Shown piece after piece: positions 24,373-36,911 of a DNA stretch of 64,000 bases. Each line of letters opens with the position of its first letter. Within the stretch, counting starts at the first letter, position 1. Origin of the DNA: Clusia tigrina (lineage: Eukaryota; Arthropoda; Insecta; Diptera; Clusiidae); NCBI GenBank assembly GCA_920105625.2, contig OV050030.1, positions 25,390,016 to 25,454,015 of the forward strand. The letters run 5' to 3'. Under the pieces are notes generated by a model. It was not told the DNA's origin. It made no database searches and worked only from the letters and a program-made list of their open reading frames with translations. A program made the translations under genes and the position numbers.

Positions 24373-26461
24373 GACAACGTGGCAACTGTGCTCCTTCTTT
24401 TGTTCCAGCTGCTCTGGCGTACTCACGCTCAGCTGCAGTGTAGCGCTCGCTCTGCCAATGATTGCCTCAAGGATGCTGTCAATTTCATTGTTTTCCGGTG
24501 TCTAAATTGTAGTGTGCTCTCCAACCATACCACACCAGTCCAGCCCGGCCCAGCAAACGACCGCCCTAACGCCCGACCACTGCCAGCCAGCGAGCGTAAA
24601 AGAGATCTCAAACCATTTAACTATGTGAAATGTGAGCTTCAGTTGCCGATATTGTGCTCGAACTTACATATGCAGTTCGACATCTGTTGCCGGTGCTGGT
24701 GCTGCAAATTACACCTCAGTCGGTCTCCATGTGGCCGGCATGCGAGCTGCGCGGGCGCTGAGGGCGGAGCGGCCGACTTTACAGACAGTTCGATTTGCGA
24801 TTTGCGCTGTTTTCAGGCAATTTTTAAGTTTTCAGTTTTGGTTTCGGTTTCGGTGTCGGTTTGGGCAGTTGTTGGGGCTCGCTTTGCTGCGAGTAGATTC
24901 TCTTGTTTTTCACAGACATTTGTTACACCCACAATAAAATAAACGCTGTTCCTTGAGCCGCTTCCAGTCTGCATCGTTTATGGTCGAGAGATTTCCACCA
25001 GCGGCACTTTTTGCACTTGAAAACTGATCGAAATGAAAAATTTGCTATGAATTGTGTTCAACAATGATTTATTTGCTCACGCGCACGTTCCAGGCGTTTA
25101 TTGTTGTTGTTGTTGCCGTTTGTGGCTTTTATGCTTTTTGCTGTTGTACTTGTTGTTGTTGTTGTTGTTGTTGCAACAATTGTTGCTGGATATTTATCAC
25201 AGTCTAATTAATCGTTGCGATAAAATGCTCAGCACATGACGAGTGGCCGCTAATAGTTTAAATGCCGAGCTGGTTCCACCGACAAGGAACCCAATAGTGC
25301 TGAGGCGGCTGCATACAAAAAGAGTGAAAGAGGACAGAAGGATAGAGGAAGAGAGATTCAGAGGAGTGTGGGTGTTTCACTTTTTGTGGCAGAATTCCAT
25401 GTGACATTTAGGAGTAGGCATGAGTCACCTTCAGGAGCGGTTGCGATGACCTTTTTCATTTAAGGCAGTATAAATAAATAGAGATTAACTTCATCGTCAG
25501 TATCAGAGGCATGATCGCAACAGCAAACATATTAGAAATAGATGGGGGAAATTCTATTAAGGACTTTGAAGTTATTTGTTGTATGAATATCCGTGACAAT
25601 TAGGATTAATCGCGCTTGTCGAGCCCCCACTCTTGACTTAAGATCCTTGTGCTCTGATCATAAATTGCTCGAAGGGAGTAATATTTCCTCACAAAACTTA
25701 TTTATATACATTTTGTTTATTCAAATGAAGTTTCCGGATGACGGGAACACAAATTCCAGATGAAATAGGAATCACAGTTAGTAAGTTTCGTAAAAAAGCA
25801 AGCATTTTTGTAGTAATGTGGATATCTGCAAACAAGCATTAAGAAAATATATTGTTAGGTTAACTGGGGAAAAGGTGCACAGATCCAGGAAATGAAAAAG
25901 AAACTCAGCTATGGTGAAGTTTAAGTAATCATTTCTTTGTGGAATTTCTAAGGAAAAGGGTTCAGGAATTGCATGAAACCAACAGCTGGTTTAAGTTGTC
26001 TTCCCTCCCTTGCTGGAGAAATCACAAATTACTTAGATTTCAATTAAAACTTACATTTAATGCTCGAGCTTTCTTAGCTGCTAATATCGAAACAGTGGTA
26101 ATATCGAAACTGTGGTCTGTTCAACAAGAGAGAAGCAACGACAATTCATAGTTAAGGTGTACATATAAGTTAAGGTGTATATATAACATATAATCTCTTT
26201 CGCACATATCGATAATTTGTTTACATGTCTGCGATATATGTAGTAGCTTTTAAGCCAACTTAGTCATAGTTTCATTGTCAGGGAATTTCGTAAGATTTTA
26301 AGCTTGAAAGGCCTCTCAGGTGTTCATGTTGTAATACATTGAATTAATTCCCACACGCTAAAATAAATTGAGGAAAAATCTGAATGCAAAAATCATATAA
26401 AATCATATTTCATTATGATTGATGAAGCATCTTGCAGTAGTATTCAGTATTTAATATAGCA
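24373..26461. other. GC-rich island then AT-rich non-coding DNA
   Basis: 24420-24960 is GC-rich with a GGTTTCGGTTTCGGTGTCGG run near 24838. A 187-codon frame crosses it, but it has no motif and overlaps other equally open frames. (TTG)n occurs at 25101-25116 and 25149-25173. The rest is AT-rich with nothing recognised. Confidence 0.4.
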
Positions 26462-26750
26462 GGGAGCACCGCGATCCGTATGGACCTATTGAGCTAACCC
26501 TTATAATTCACTCTAACGTAAGGCTTTTTATAAATTGAAGCACTTTGGAAGGTTGAAGTTTCCAAATTATGGTAGGGTCTGTGAGGAACTTCCCCAGAAA
26601 TTTTAAATCTCTTACTTTTGATTGTTGGACACTCATATAGGATGTGTTCGGATATTTCAGATTTGTGTCCACAGAATCTGCAGGCAGATATGTCTGACTG
26701 GCCTATCTTGTTAAGGTGATACCTTAGGTGCCAGTGCCCCACTAGAGTTC
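26462..26750 (-). mobile_element. RNase H-type LINE, C-terminal part (left of MITE)
   Basis: Minus-strand translation gives RTLVGHWHLRYHLNKIGQ, then CRFCGHKSEISEHILYECP, the cysteine/histidine C-terminal motif of I/LOA-type elements. The reading frame enters an inserted inverted-repeat element at 26754. It is continued upstream at 27231-27740. Confidence 0.88.
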
Positions 26751-26753
26751 TAA

Positions 26754-27227
26754 TGCGGCCCATAGACGATAAATAATGATCATACTCATATATAATAGTA
26801 TGTGTCAAAAAGAGAGAAAATATGCAGGTATGTGTCACATGTGACATGATCTCGCTGTGATCACTGACTGATCGTCGAAAATCAAAATCATTTGCTCATT
26901 TGAATTGACATTGGCAGTGTGAAGATGTGTGCGAATAAAATTAATAAAAATGTGTTTCTGCTGGACTCCCTTGAATGCTATTGTACTATTTTTGTTGTGC
27001 CTTTCTTTGATCCAAAACAGTTTTTTTCTTTTTTTTACAATTGTTCCTTGCAAACTACAAGCGCTAGCGCACAGAAAACTTCATCATCCGACAGAGACAT
27101 GACGACCTCACTTAACGACGACTATGAAAAAATGATGATCTTCGATTTTGATCACTCGTCTGTGGCGGAGCTTCATTCAACACGTACACGAATGAGTATG
27201 ATCATGATGTATCGTCTATGGGCCGCA
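26754..27227. mobile_element. 474-bp MITE-like element with 36-bp terminal inverted repeats
   Basis: Left end TGCGGCCCATAGACGATA at 26754 is matched as a reverse complement at the right end, 27210-27227. The inverted repeat extends to 36 bp with two mismatches and includes ATGATCATACTCAT on both sides. Flanks are TAA at 26751-26753 and TAA at 27228-27230. A 3-bp TWA duplication is what PIF/Harbinger-type transposons and Tourist-like MITEs make. Removing the element and one TAA restores a continuous LINE frame. A 72-codon minus-strand frame inside (26835-27053) is too short to call a transposase, so it is probably non-autonomous and moved in trans. Confidence 0.92.
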
Positions 27228-27230
27228 TAA

Positions 27231-27740
27231 CACTCTCACGGTTTAGGGATATCATCTATTTGGAGATACTTTTGTTTGGGGTAAGAAATCTCTTGGCATG
27301 TCTTTGGCCAGAAGCATGCTGACATTGAATAGCTCGCTGAGTTTCTTCCCATTTCCTAAGTAGGTCTACAGAGTGGCATCTAGCCACACTACAGGAAGGC
27401 TCAGAGCCAAGGAGTGGATGGAGCGCCACCCTTTCTGCGGGGCAGTCCGCTCGTTCATTCCCAGCGTGTCCGTCTTGTCCAGGCACCCAGCAAAGTGTTA
27501 CATTGTTGTGCTCATTTAGAATTTTATTACATTCCTCAACCATTCGGGACGTATCGTAGTACGATCCCAGGCCTTAAGAGCACTCTAGCTATCTGATATA
27601 ATATATATAAGTTTGCCGTTTAGTCTTCTAGGAAGACATTCTTAGATACATGCTTCGATGCCAAAGACATTCGCTTGAAATATTGTGGGAGCCGTACCCA
27701 TAAGGGTAACAATCCTTATTAGCAGCGCTTTCCAAATGAT
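27231..27740 (-). mobile_element. RNase H-type LINE, RNase H domain (right of MITE)
   Basis: Minus-strand shreds in order: MGTAPTIFQANVFGIEACI near 27700, LIYIISDS near 27610, VEECNKILNEHNNVTLCWVP near 27500, and GHAGNERAD, the RNase H tail motif. LNRESV next to the MITE then leads into RTLVGHW on its far side. The frame has stops and one or more shifts. It is truncated upstream of RNase H. Confidence 0.85.
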
Positions 27741-29289
27741 CATGGAAAAGTAAACAATCTCATAATGCATTCAATTTGGTATTCCAATTTATCGTATCAG
27801 CAAAATTTGGTTTCTAATCGACATATGACGGTATTTACTGCGTCAGTGGGATCGTCATACTGCAGGATACTAATCAGCATATTGTTGGATATTATTGGAT
27901 TTCAAACATCAAGGATAAGGCAGCTCTGAGAATATAAAACTTAGTACGAAATATGAAACTAATATTCAATTAAAATTAATCGGGAAGACCATCATAGATT
28001 TTGAATATAACTTCCATATTTCATATAAAGTTTCATATTCTTAGAGTTGGAGAAGTAATAATTTGAAGTAATATTTCAAAATCACACCCACATATAAAAT
28101 AAGCAGTGAGCACAAATATGTTGAGTTGGTTGCATAATTCTTCAACTGAAACATCCTCTTATTTTGCAGGGAGGTAGTTTGATGCATATCTTACCTTAGT
28201 ATAATAAGTGTGGAATATCTTGCAGCCGATTTAACTCCTTTATAACCTTCTGCTGTGTTCAAGGTTTTGTTAAATTCACAATTCTGTCCTTATTTTGGTT
28301 GAAATCGATTTGGACTATAATTGGCGTTCCAAGCTAGAAGTTTTCTATTATATTTATGATATATGTTCAATTACTTCCCAAATTTAAAAGAAGACAGACA
28401 GCCGAAAGTCTAAGTTGCTAGTGCTGCTAAGGTCTTTAATACATATTTTAATTCATTACTATATAAATCATGTTAAATGAATAAATAAATAAATAATTAA
28501 ATAAACAGATTGCCAATAAGAACGAAATGGCAAGGTAGCTCGTAATATAGACAAAATAATGTTATATTGATCAATTAATATCAGAATAGTATGCATTTCT
28601 ATCAGATTTATTGGCTACCACGCCTCTCCCAGGATTGTTTGTTTGAATAAAAACACCCTTCCCCCAGACCTACTCAACCACATTCACGCTAAACGAATCA
28701 AATTTTGCAAACAAAATTCGCAAGCCCCAGAATAACACGTGTGCAACAACAGCAGCAACAAGATAAATGACAGCAATTGACTCCATTAGCAGCAACTGTC
28801 AATATCCAGCGGCAGTATGAGGGTAGCCACAACAATTGGGAGCGCTCTCAGCAGCAGCAGCAGTGGCAGAAGGGATTGTGTGTTATTTTTATAACCATAT
28901 TAAATATACACAGAACACCCACCCACGGCCAAGCTCAATGGCAGCATTTGCCAGATTTCATGTTGTCGCAAAAATCAACAACAACAACAATAACAACTGC
29001 AAGAATGGCTGTGATACAGAGGAACCCAAACGACAGGAAAATTTGCATACGCATTTGGCGTGCAGTGCCTGCCAAATCGTTCTTACGTACTGCTGTGGGG
29101 GCCCTAGCACCCACGGCCTGACTATATTAACCATGCTGAGAGTGTTAAGAAAACACACTCTTGCACAAATACTCGTACTCAAACACACACACACTTTGGC
29201 ACACGATAAAAACACACGCCCGTACGCCATTAAACCATCAAAATCCAATGAAATAAAATAAAATTCCAATAAAAACATTTTGGCAAACT
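27741..29289. other. AT-rich then CAG/CAA-rich non-coding DNA
   Basis: No gene recognised. CAGCAG, CAACAA and CAATAACAA runs at 28745-29000 inflate chance frames, and the 141-codon frame at 28836-29261 reflects them. Confidence 0.4.
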
Positions 29290-29314
29290 CACACACACAC
29301 ACACACACACACAC
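29290..29314. repeat. (CA)n microsatellite
   Basis: Uninterrupted CA run within a CACA-rich neighbourhood (29175-29315). Confidence 0.95.
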
Positions 29315-30540
29315 CTACGCAGAGCGAAAGGACACTTTGTTGTGTGGCTAGCAAGGGGTCTGGGGGAGTGTGTTGACATGCAGCTCTGCTCACTGCAACC
29401 ATTGCGACCCTTCTCACTCAGGCCATTCTAAATTTTTGCACAAGGAAAACGTCGCCGTTTCTCTTTGCGTATTTGGTGGCTCGTGTTTGGTTGCTTGACA
29501 TCAAAGCGGAAAAACCGCTAGAAAAATGTTGTCCATGCGGTGTCGTTAAATGTCATCATGTCGTTTGGTGTGTACTTTGCAGATTTACGCTTGGTTTCTC
29601 TTGTTTTTCTTCCCTGTCGAAGTGTTTGACTTTTGCAACAATTTTTATTGATGCTCGAATGTGGTTTGATTGGATATTGGGGTGAGTTGCGTTACAGGTG
29701 CTCTCACTGACCTGACACCAAGCTGCACTTTTGTTTGCGTGAACTGTTTAGGTTATTGTGGGAAATTATCTTGATTATATACGGAACATATGAAACATAT
29801 TATAGAAATTAATGGCCAAACACTAAACAATTTAACCTCAGGATAAATTGTTTAGTGTTTGGTTGTCGCTTAACTTGTTTACTGGTCAATGATTGAAATT
29901 TTCCCAATCCCTTTTAATTGATGGTCACTTGGAATGGAATTTTTAGCAAATAACTCTTGAAACTACAATCTATGAAATAAGAGGATATCATCACTCCTGG
30001 TGTCTCATGATTCCTTAACCGTGTAAATCACGGGTAGTGGCACTCAAATTCATTAACTATATTCATACAGTTTCCTTATAGATGCTTAGAGACGATCAAA
30101 CTTTGCAAAACTTTAAACTGTGCTACAAAGAAGTTTACAATTTGATGACAAATATTTCTGTGTTTTACCGCATGGAGTCAATTATACCTCATAGTTTGTC
30201 AGGTCCCAATAGGCACATTTTTACGAACCGGAACGGATAATTGAAAAAATGGAGGGATGATTCTATATTGGTTCTATTATGATTTTCTAAATTATTTCAG
30301 TTTACGTATCGGCTTATTTTAGAATATTATTCCAAACCATCCCTCGGATTTATTTTAGAACATTTCTAGGCTTAACTTTGTGCTGTACTGCGAAATTCAT
30401 CATTGAATATAATGACTGATAAACATTCTTTTGCAGTATTTTTGTTTGCATCGATACTTAATTTAGTTGCAGCACTTGCAGGGCCTACTGGATATAAGTT
30501 TCTCTGTAATCCCTGTTATTCAAAAATAAAATGCCAACTT
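29315..30540. other. non-coding stretch with one perfect hairpin
   Basis: Nothing coding recognised. A perfect 19-bp inverted repeat with a 9-base loop lies at 29816-29862. Confidence 0.4.
29816..29862. repeat. perfect 19-bp inverted repeat, 9-nt loop
   Basis: Left arm 29816-29834 starts CCAAACACTAAAC; right arm 29844-29862 is its exact reverse complement. G-U pairs could add three more steps plus one A-U pair. It is shorter than a typical insect pre-miRNA hairpin. Confidence 0.9.
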
Positions 30541-31091
30541 TTAGAAAGAATTGTTGTATAATTTGTTATTACACCCACGGCAAAAGTATTTAAAGGGTAA
30601 ACCCTGCCTAGCCGCTTGCCACCCCATCACACACTGCCCGGTCAGCACCGAAACCGTAGAGCTGATGGACTCGCGTCTGAGTTGAAGCAACTGAAGCGTT
30701 CGCCACTTGCTAAGCCTATGCTGGCCCAACCAACGTTTGACTGCCAACTGGCGGAAGCGAGAGGGATACCTATATCTAGAGAAGGGTATACTTCGGTGAG
30801 TAGTGTACTCTGCTTTAGCAAGCTCATCTGTTTCCCAATTTCCCTTGATGTTCCTGTGCCCTGGTACCCAGACTAGGTGAACTATGGAATGCATGAAGAG
30901 CTCGTTTAGAGCTTACTGGTATGCCTATATGAGTCTTGAGGATGTCGGGAAGCCCGCCAGAGATCTACTGGTAGCTTGGCTGTCCGAGAAGAATTTGATG
31001 CTGACACCAAAGCGAACTTATCTTCTTTAAAAAGTGAGGCGAAGTTTAGGTTGAAGCATGAAAACCAAACTGTTGATCTATGGGAAGGCAT
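30541..31091 (-). mobile_element. LINE RNase H remnant
   Basis: Minus-strand residues: an SDSQA-like start near 30985, then IVHLVWVPGHRNIKGNWETDELAKAE near 30870 and VLTGQCVMGWQAARQGLPF near 30640. That is the RNase H C-terminal half and the linker into the zinc-like end. It differs clearly from the neighbouring fragment, so it is a separate insertion. Confidence 0.83.
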
Positions 31092-31092
31092 G

Positions 31093-31640
31093 CGTAGATA
31101 GATAGATAGATATATTTAATGGTGTTATACACAGCAACCTGAAAGATCTATTGTGATGCCCCTATTTATTTAAAAGATCCCATCTATAAATCTTCTGTCA
31201 GGTTAATTTTCGACAGGAATTCATATATTTTGGAGGAATCAAGATGAGGGATCTTGCTCATATCTAAGATATAACAAAACACCTGAGTCTATTGTGTGCT
31301 AAAGGTCCACAGTCTGTGATCAGGTGCAGTGAGGTTTCGTCACTTTCTCCACAGAATCGACAGATGGCATCTGAAGATATACCCAACTTATTGATATAGT
31401 AATTGAGTCTACAGTGTCTGCTTAAAATGCCTGTGATGATTCTTAATTTACTCCGAGGCATATTTATTAACTCCTTAGCTCTTTTAGGATTAAAATCTCC
31501 CAGAAGAAAGACATACGTAAGTGGGTTCATTAGTGTCTCTCTCTCTCTTTGGATGAACACTAAAGTATGGTACAGTCGCTTTCTAGAACTTAGTCTCATT
31601 CTGGCTAGTTTTGTCAGCTGAGCTTAACAGCCTCCTGGAA
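31093..31640 (-). mobile_element. LINE 3' end with (TATC)n tail
   Basis: Minus-strand frame 31264-31599 carries LRIITGILSRHCRLNYYIN then CRFCGESDETSLHLITDCGP, the C-terminal motif of RNase H-type LINEs. Non-coding 3' sequence follows, ending in TATC repeats at 31095-31112. The tail abuts the LINE remnant at 31091. Confidence 0.85.
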
Positions 31641-34499
31641 GGACTTAAGCACCCCATATTAGTATATGGAATCCTTACACCCCTTGAAGCTTCTCGTTAG
31701 CATAGATAAAGTTTAACAATATAAAAATCTTCCTGTATACATACAAGTTAACAGATGACTCTTCGCTCAATTTGCCAAATTGGCGTCTGAAGACATTGAG
31801 TGTATCTGGAATACCTTTTGTAGTCTGCAACTCTAGTTGACTTTGAGCTAATAAGTAGCACAACCTGGAGATGAGAATTGCATAAAGAATCCTAATGAGA
31901 TATGAGTGTTGTATGTTTACCGAAACGATTATTATACAATTTGAGCAAAATTACTGCTCCAACTTTCAAATCATCTGCTGATAACACAGTTCTAATTTTG
32001 TATATGTAAGGCGATGATTCCGTTCCCGTACAATTCAGAAAATGTTCTCATTAGAATCATCCCTTAATTAAATCTTTCAGTATACCCACCCAAAATAGTT
32101 TGTGATACTAATTATCTATATTCCAGTATAACCCAAGTTATCAGATAATTTGTTTGCTATATTTGAGCCACTCAAAAGTTACCAAATTGCTGGGTTGCAG
32201 GGAGTATCAAGTATCGCCTCTCATTAAATTGAATGTTCATACTAAAGTGCAACTTTACACAACATTTTAGAGCACTACGTGCAGTGCTGTATCCTTGGGA
32301 CAGGTGTTCCAATTATATTCGCAAATTTGAAGTACTTAGCTTCAACGAATTCTGATAAGCACAAATTAAGTTACTTACTTGCTATTGTACAAATTAATAC
32401 CCACCCACCTATTGATATAGTTGCCCGCCGCACTGCGCTCAGTCCTAAACCAATACTTAAGCAATTTTGATGGAAATGCGATTTAATGATTATCAATATT
32501 GAGAAGGTGGTTTGTTATGCTCTTTTTGGGATGACTCACACGCATAACACAATGCGCGACAACCCACAAATCCCTGCACTGAATCAACAAACACCCCTCC
32601 ACCAGCCAACCCCATGTGCGAAAAATCCACCCACCCCGCCAGGACAGGAAAATTTGGCCGGAAATTTTTTCGCCAGGAAAATTGCAATCCGAAAATCTTA
32701 TTGTGCAAAGCCGAGTTAAGCATCCTTGTAGATGGGTTCCATGTGTATGGGTGATTGGACGTTGGCTGTTGAGTTTGGGTTTTATGGATTTATGTTCAAC
32801 GCACCACGCCAACAACAACAACAACTACAACTAGTACGCACACAACAAAAGATTTTCGCAACATATTTACATACGCAATTTCACCAACTGATTTTTCCTC
32901 TTTTTCCGGCTATGGTTGCTGTTGTTGTTGTTGCGGTTGATGCGGATGTGGCCATGGCTGTAGTTGTTGTTGTTTGTTGTTTCCGTTGTTGCAATGGCGG
33001 CACTTTATGATTGTTCGGCGGCATGAAATTGATGTTTTGTGCCAATTTTCAATTCAATCGCAATGAAATGAAAGTCAATGCCTGCCTGCCATGGCGGTGA
33101 GGCAGTGTCAGTGTCAGTGGCTGCCAGGCGCAGGGACTGCTCTACGGCGACGTTGCTCACTTAGGGTGAAAGTTCCCAAATTAGGGTAGTGATTGCGAAA
33201 ATTGTTGCCAAATATCGGCAAAACGCTTTGTGGGCTGCGAAATTCTAAAGGACGATGAGAGGCATGTGCCTTGCCGCTACGCACTTTCGACGTTTGGTGC
33301 CTTTGGTGCGGGGTGTGCACGTGGGTCGTCCTGAGCGCCATTAGGATACGTTTGAGAGTTTCACTGGGGGGTGGGGGTATTATTTGGGTATGGTTTAATA
33401 TTTAGAAGCGTTTAGTTTATTGGCTTTCTTTTTTTTCTTATTTTGGTTTGGTTCGTTTGAATTGGTTTGGGCTTCGGTGGGGTCGGCTTGCGTCGAGTTG
33501 GGCTGGATAAATGCTTAGCGGGTGTGCAACTGGCGTGTCATAAATACAAAAATAAATTTGCACGCTGACAGGCGATATCTGTCAGCGCTTACGTCGCCAC
33601 TTTCGCCAACGTGTTATTATGTAGGGCAGTGCTGTGCGGGCGTCTTTTCTGGGAAACAGTCATAAAGGGAATTGCCAAAAAGGTATCTCGACGGTATCAT
33701 TATCGCAGGACGAAATCTGTGCTGCTGAGCGAAGGAAGTGCCGGGAGTGGTAACGTTTTGTTTTCATTGTTATTTAATATGATTGGTAATTTTACTTCCG
33801 AGTGGGTGGGAGTAGATTGAAGAATTCGTGTAATGATCTACCCAAATTGAGTTAAGTATTCGCCAAAGTATTCGCTCCCACACAATTTTATAAATTAAGA
33901 AACTTTGCATAGAATATTTTGAACTTGAAATTCGAAGCTTGCAAAGCGTGATGAATTAGGGATTTATATGGGGAACGTAAATATTTAAGGTTTCCTCTCC
34001 ATTAGGCCGAACTAAGCATAAACGAGGAACACTACTCATAAAGTGGAATCTTGAAAATAGGGAATCAATGATATAAATCAAAGAATGAAACCTCTTAAAA
34101 TGGTACATTGTACCCACAGACCAAATAATAACTATAATTGCTACTTTCAATGAAATAAATATGAGTTGGGGAGACGTGCATCGCGGAAGTCCAAAGATAG
34201 TCCTGTTCAGCACATCTACAGATCATATACAAATCATAATCCTTGATATAATTGAAACAATTCTGAGTTCGGTATCGAGTATCACTGTATAACAGTAAAA
34301 ATGGGATAAAAGAAGTCACTAAGCACTATAAGAATATGCAATGAAAAGTTGAAAATATGGCACTCTATTAGATGGACTCATCTAATAACTTGATTGTAAT
34401 AGGAGGAACGCTCACCGAAATCATTTCATTAGCACTCATTGTGGCATGCAGCTAGGGACCTATACAACACAAGTCACCACTTCGTAAAGATAATGGCTC
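31641..34499. other. non-coding stretch with GTT/CAA-rich island
   Basis: No gene recognised. 32560-33720 is GC-richer, with CAACAACAA near 32810 and GTTGTTG runs at 32915-32995; frames here overlap on both strands. 33567-33587 has a short inverted pair CTGACAG...CTGTCAG. Confidence 0.4.
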
Positions 34500-34884
34500 T
34501 TGTGCTAAAAGCGATGATAAAAAATGCTCTGCCTTCGCACCTGAGTAATGTCTTCTGTCCAAATCCACCCGTTATATCGTTTGAAGCTTCTGAAATATCG
34601 AATTGTGGAAACAGTGAGTGCCTGAAAACCTCAAGGAAGGAGGAGACTTAAATTCTAAAAAAGCCCTAGGATTGGATCATATAACAGCAAACATGATAGA
34701 AGAATCACCTAATATAGCTGTATCTCACATAGTCTCAGTATTCAACGCTATTTTGCGCACTGGGCACGATCCTCAAAGCCGGAAAATTTCGAAAATTATA
34801 TCGATTCCGAAGCCAGGAAAGGATGGCAGGTTTCTACTGCCTACCTTGTCAAAATCTTCGAAAAAATAGTTCATCGGCAGGTCT
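34500..34884 (+). mobile_element. LINE RT N-terminal remnant
   Basis: Plus-strand residues: HLSNVFCPNPPVISFEASEI (endonuclease-RT linker), then NSKKALGLDHITANMIEESP, HIVSVFNAILRTGHDPQS and KISKIISIPKPGKD. These are RT motifs 0-1 of RNase H-type LINEs. A deletion precedes LPTLSKSSKK, after which the frame ends. It is interrupted at 34885 by the repeated 2-kb block. Confidence 0.85.
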
Positions 34885-36909
34885 TTTCCGGACACGTGTA
34901 TGGTTAACATTTCTAAACGCACTCTTGGTTTTACTTGAGCCAACACAATCACTTTAATACTAGCAAACGAGTACCTGGCATTTGGTGGTAGAGGGCCAAC
35001 AGCAATGGAATACTGAAGTTGGGGAAAATTGATATTAAATATCCTTGGGATTAAATTAAATAACATTGTAAATTGCTGGTCCTTGTATCGTATACTTCTT
35101 AAGGATTCTATGTGCTCTCTGAAGATTTCCTATAGTTTTCTTATTTTTTATTGTCATGATTGTTCATATTACTGAAGATTATTTGTGTGTGGAAGATTAT
35201 TAAATTATGTACTCGAATTGAAACTCCTGCAAAGTCATGTGGATTATACCCTCAGGTTTCCCACTGACTAGATAATGCGTTAATCAGGTGAAAGGGGAAC
35301 CCATTTTTCTTGTCCTGCAAATTATTTACCTAAATTAGGGCTACTACGGATATTTATTAGGAACATTGCTAATTAAAACAAAGCAAAACCTCTCCAAAAT
35401 GAATAAAAAAAACTGCAATGGGATTAGTGTACCTTTCAGGCAACTTACACCCAATTATAATGTGAGAAACTATCCCTTCAGGGGAAATTCAGGTAGGGTT
35501 AGGATATCTGTGTATGGCGGGACAAACATAGTGAAATCTTACATAGTTCTGTATAACAATTTTATGTTCTATAACTATGTTTATATTTTGGACAGAAGGA
35601 GAGGATGCTGATTGAGAATAAGTCCAGTACCACCGTGAGTTGTATGGGGGTTACAAACCATTGCATCAAGTCAATATTATTACCCATTCAACTGAGAAAC
35701 TAATTGTCGTTAGAGGCAATCCCCAGCCTACACCCGTGAGTGCCCAGAGTCCAATGTCCCGTTAGGATACTAATCACAGACCCCATACTTTGTCTATCTA
35801 GAGCCACTAGGTCCTTAGAGCGCTTGACATTTACCTCTGGCCAGGTTTGTGTAGCTATTTTGCATCCTGTAAATTCAGACCAGCGCCTGCCAGCTGTGCC
35901 TAAGGATATTGCCTTTACTAAGAGCTTACATGTGGCTATAGGAATACCGAATTGCGACCTATCTGGTTCAATCGGTATGGTAGTACCCTCACGGGCAAGT
36001 TCATCCGCCTTGCAGTTCCCTGGCATATCTCTGTAACCGGGAACCCAGCACAGATGCAGACGGGTGAGGTGATAATAGCCGAATCCAGGGTGCGCAAAGC
36101 TGCTTCGACACTTTGTCGGACAGAATGCAAATATCAAGTCCAGATACCTTCTTCTTCCTTAGCCAAGATAGTGCGCCTCTATAGCCGCGACCTCTGCCTG
36201 AAAAACACTGCAGCGTTCGGGCATCCTAAAGGGCAAGTTAATGTCCAAATTTTCTGAGAATACACCACCTCCCACTCTACTCTGTAACTTGGATCCATCT
36301 GTGTAGATGTGAACCCCTTCTATATGAGGGGGGATGCCATCCTTCCATTCGTCCCTGGAGGGAATGGAGATCTCGCCCATACCATTGGAGGCATAAATTG
36401 GTGTGATGTAATCGAAAGAGTCAGGAATACTCTCAAAATGCCTTAATATAGATACATGCCCTACGATTCTGGCAACCCATTGATGCGTAACGTTTAGTCT
36501 GATAGCTGAGTTTGCAGCCACTTTTTCGCCAAAAAGCCTAACAGGCAGCAGATTAAGCATAACGTCCAATGGTGGACGTTGGAATCGTTCTAATGGCACT
36601 ACTTATGAATATCTCTGCCGTTCTTTGTACCTTTGTTACTAGCCTATTGTATGTGGACTTTCTTAGGGTTGTCCACCAAGCAATAACCTCATAAGAAAGG
36701 ACTGGTCGTACCACAGCTGTGTATATCCAATAGGCTACCTTAGGCTGTAACCCCCATGTCTTACATATAACTCGTTTGCAAGAGTGCAGAGCTACCTGAG
36801 CCTTCCTAATGCGTTCGCTTATATTAGCCTTCCAGTTCAGCTTCCTATCTAGGATCATGCCCAGATATTTAGGCTTCTCGCCAAGGTCAATATCTACACC
36901 CATTAGTTT
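34885..36909 (-). mobile_element. 2-kb repeated block with degenerate LINE, copy 1
   Basis: Almost the same sequence as 49011-51035, with a few substitutions and small indels. The minus-strand LINE part (36909 to about 35700) has KYLGMILDRKLNWKANIS, WGLQPKVAYWIYTAVVRPVLSYE, YTDGSKLQSRVGGGVFSEN, CSVFQAEVAAIEA and HLCWVPGYRDMPGNCKADELA. It then stops at GIASNDN, before the C-terminal motif. The remaining 800 bp (34885-35700) has no coding match. Frameshifts near 36575 and 36160 are present in both copies, so the block multiplied after it was already dead. Confidence 0.9.
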
Positions 36910-36911
36910 AG

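Noticed and set aside
24379..24942. 187-codon frame in a GC-rich island
   Set aside because: Composition-driven; several overlapping frames are equally open and none has a family signature.
28836..29261. Poly-Asn/Ala protein
   Set aside because: Made by CAG and CAA microsatellites; no start context or domain.
29816..29862. microRNA precursor
   Set aside because: The stem is about 19-23 bp, too short for a usual pre-miRNA, and nothing else supports it.
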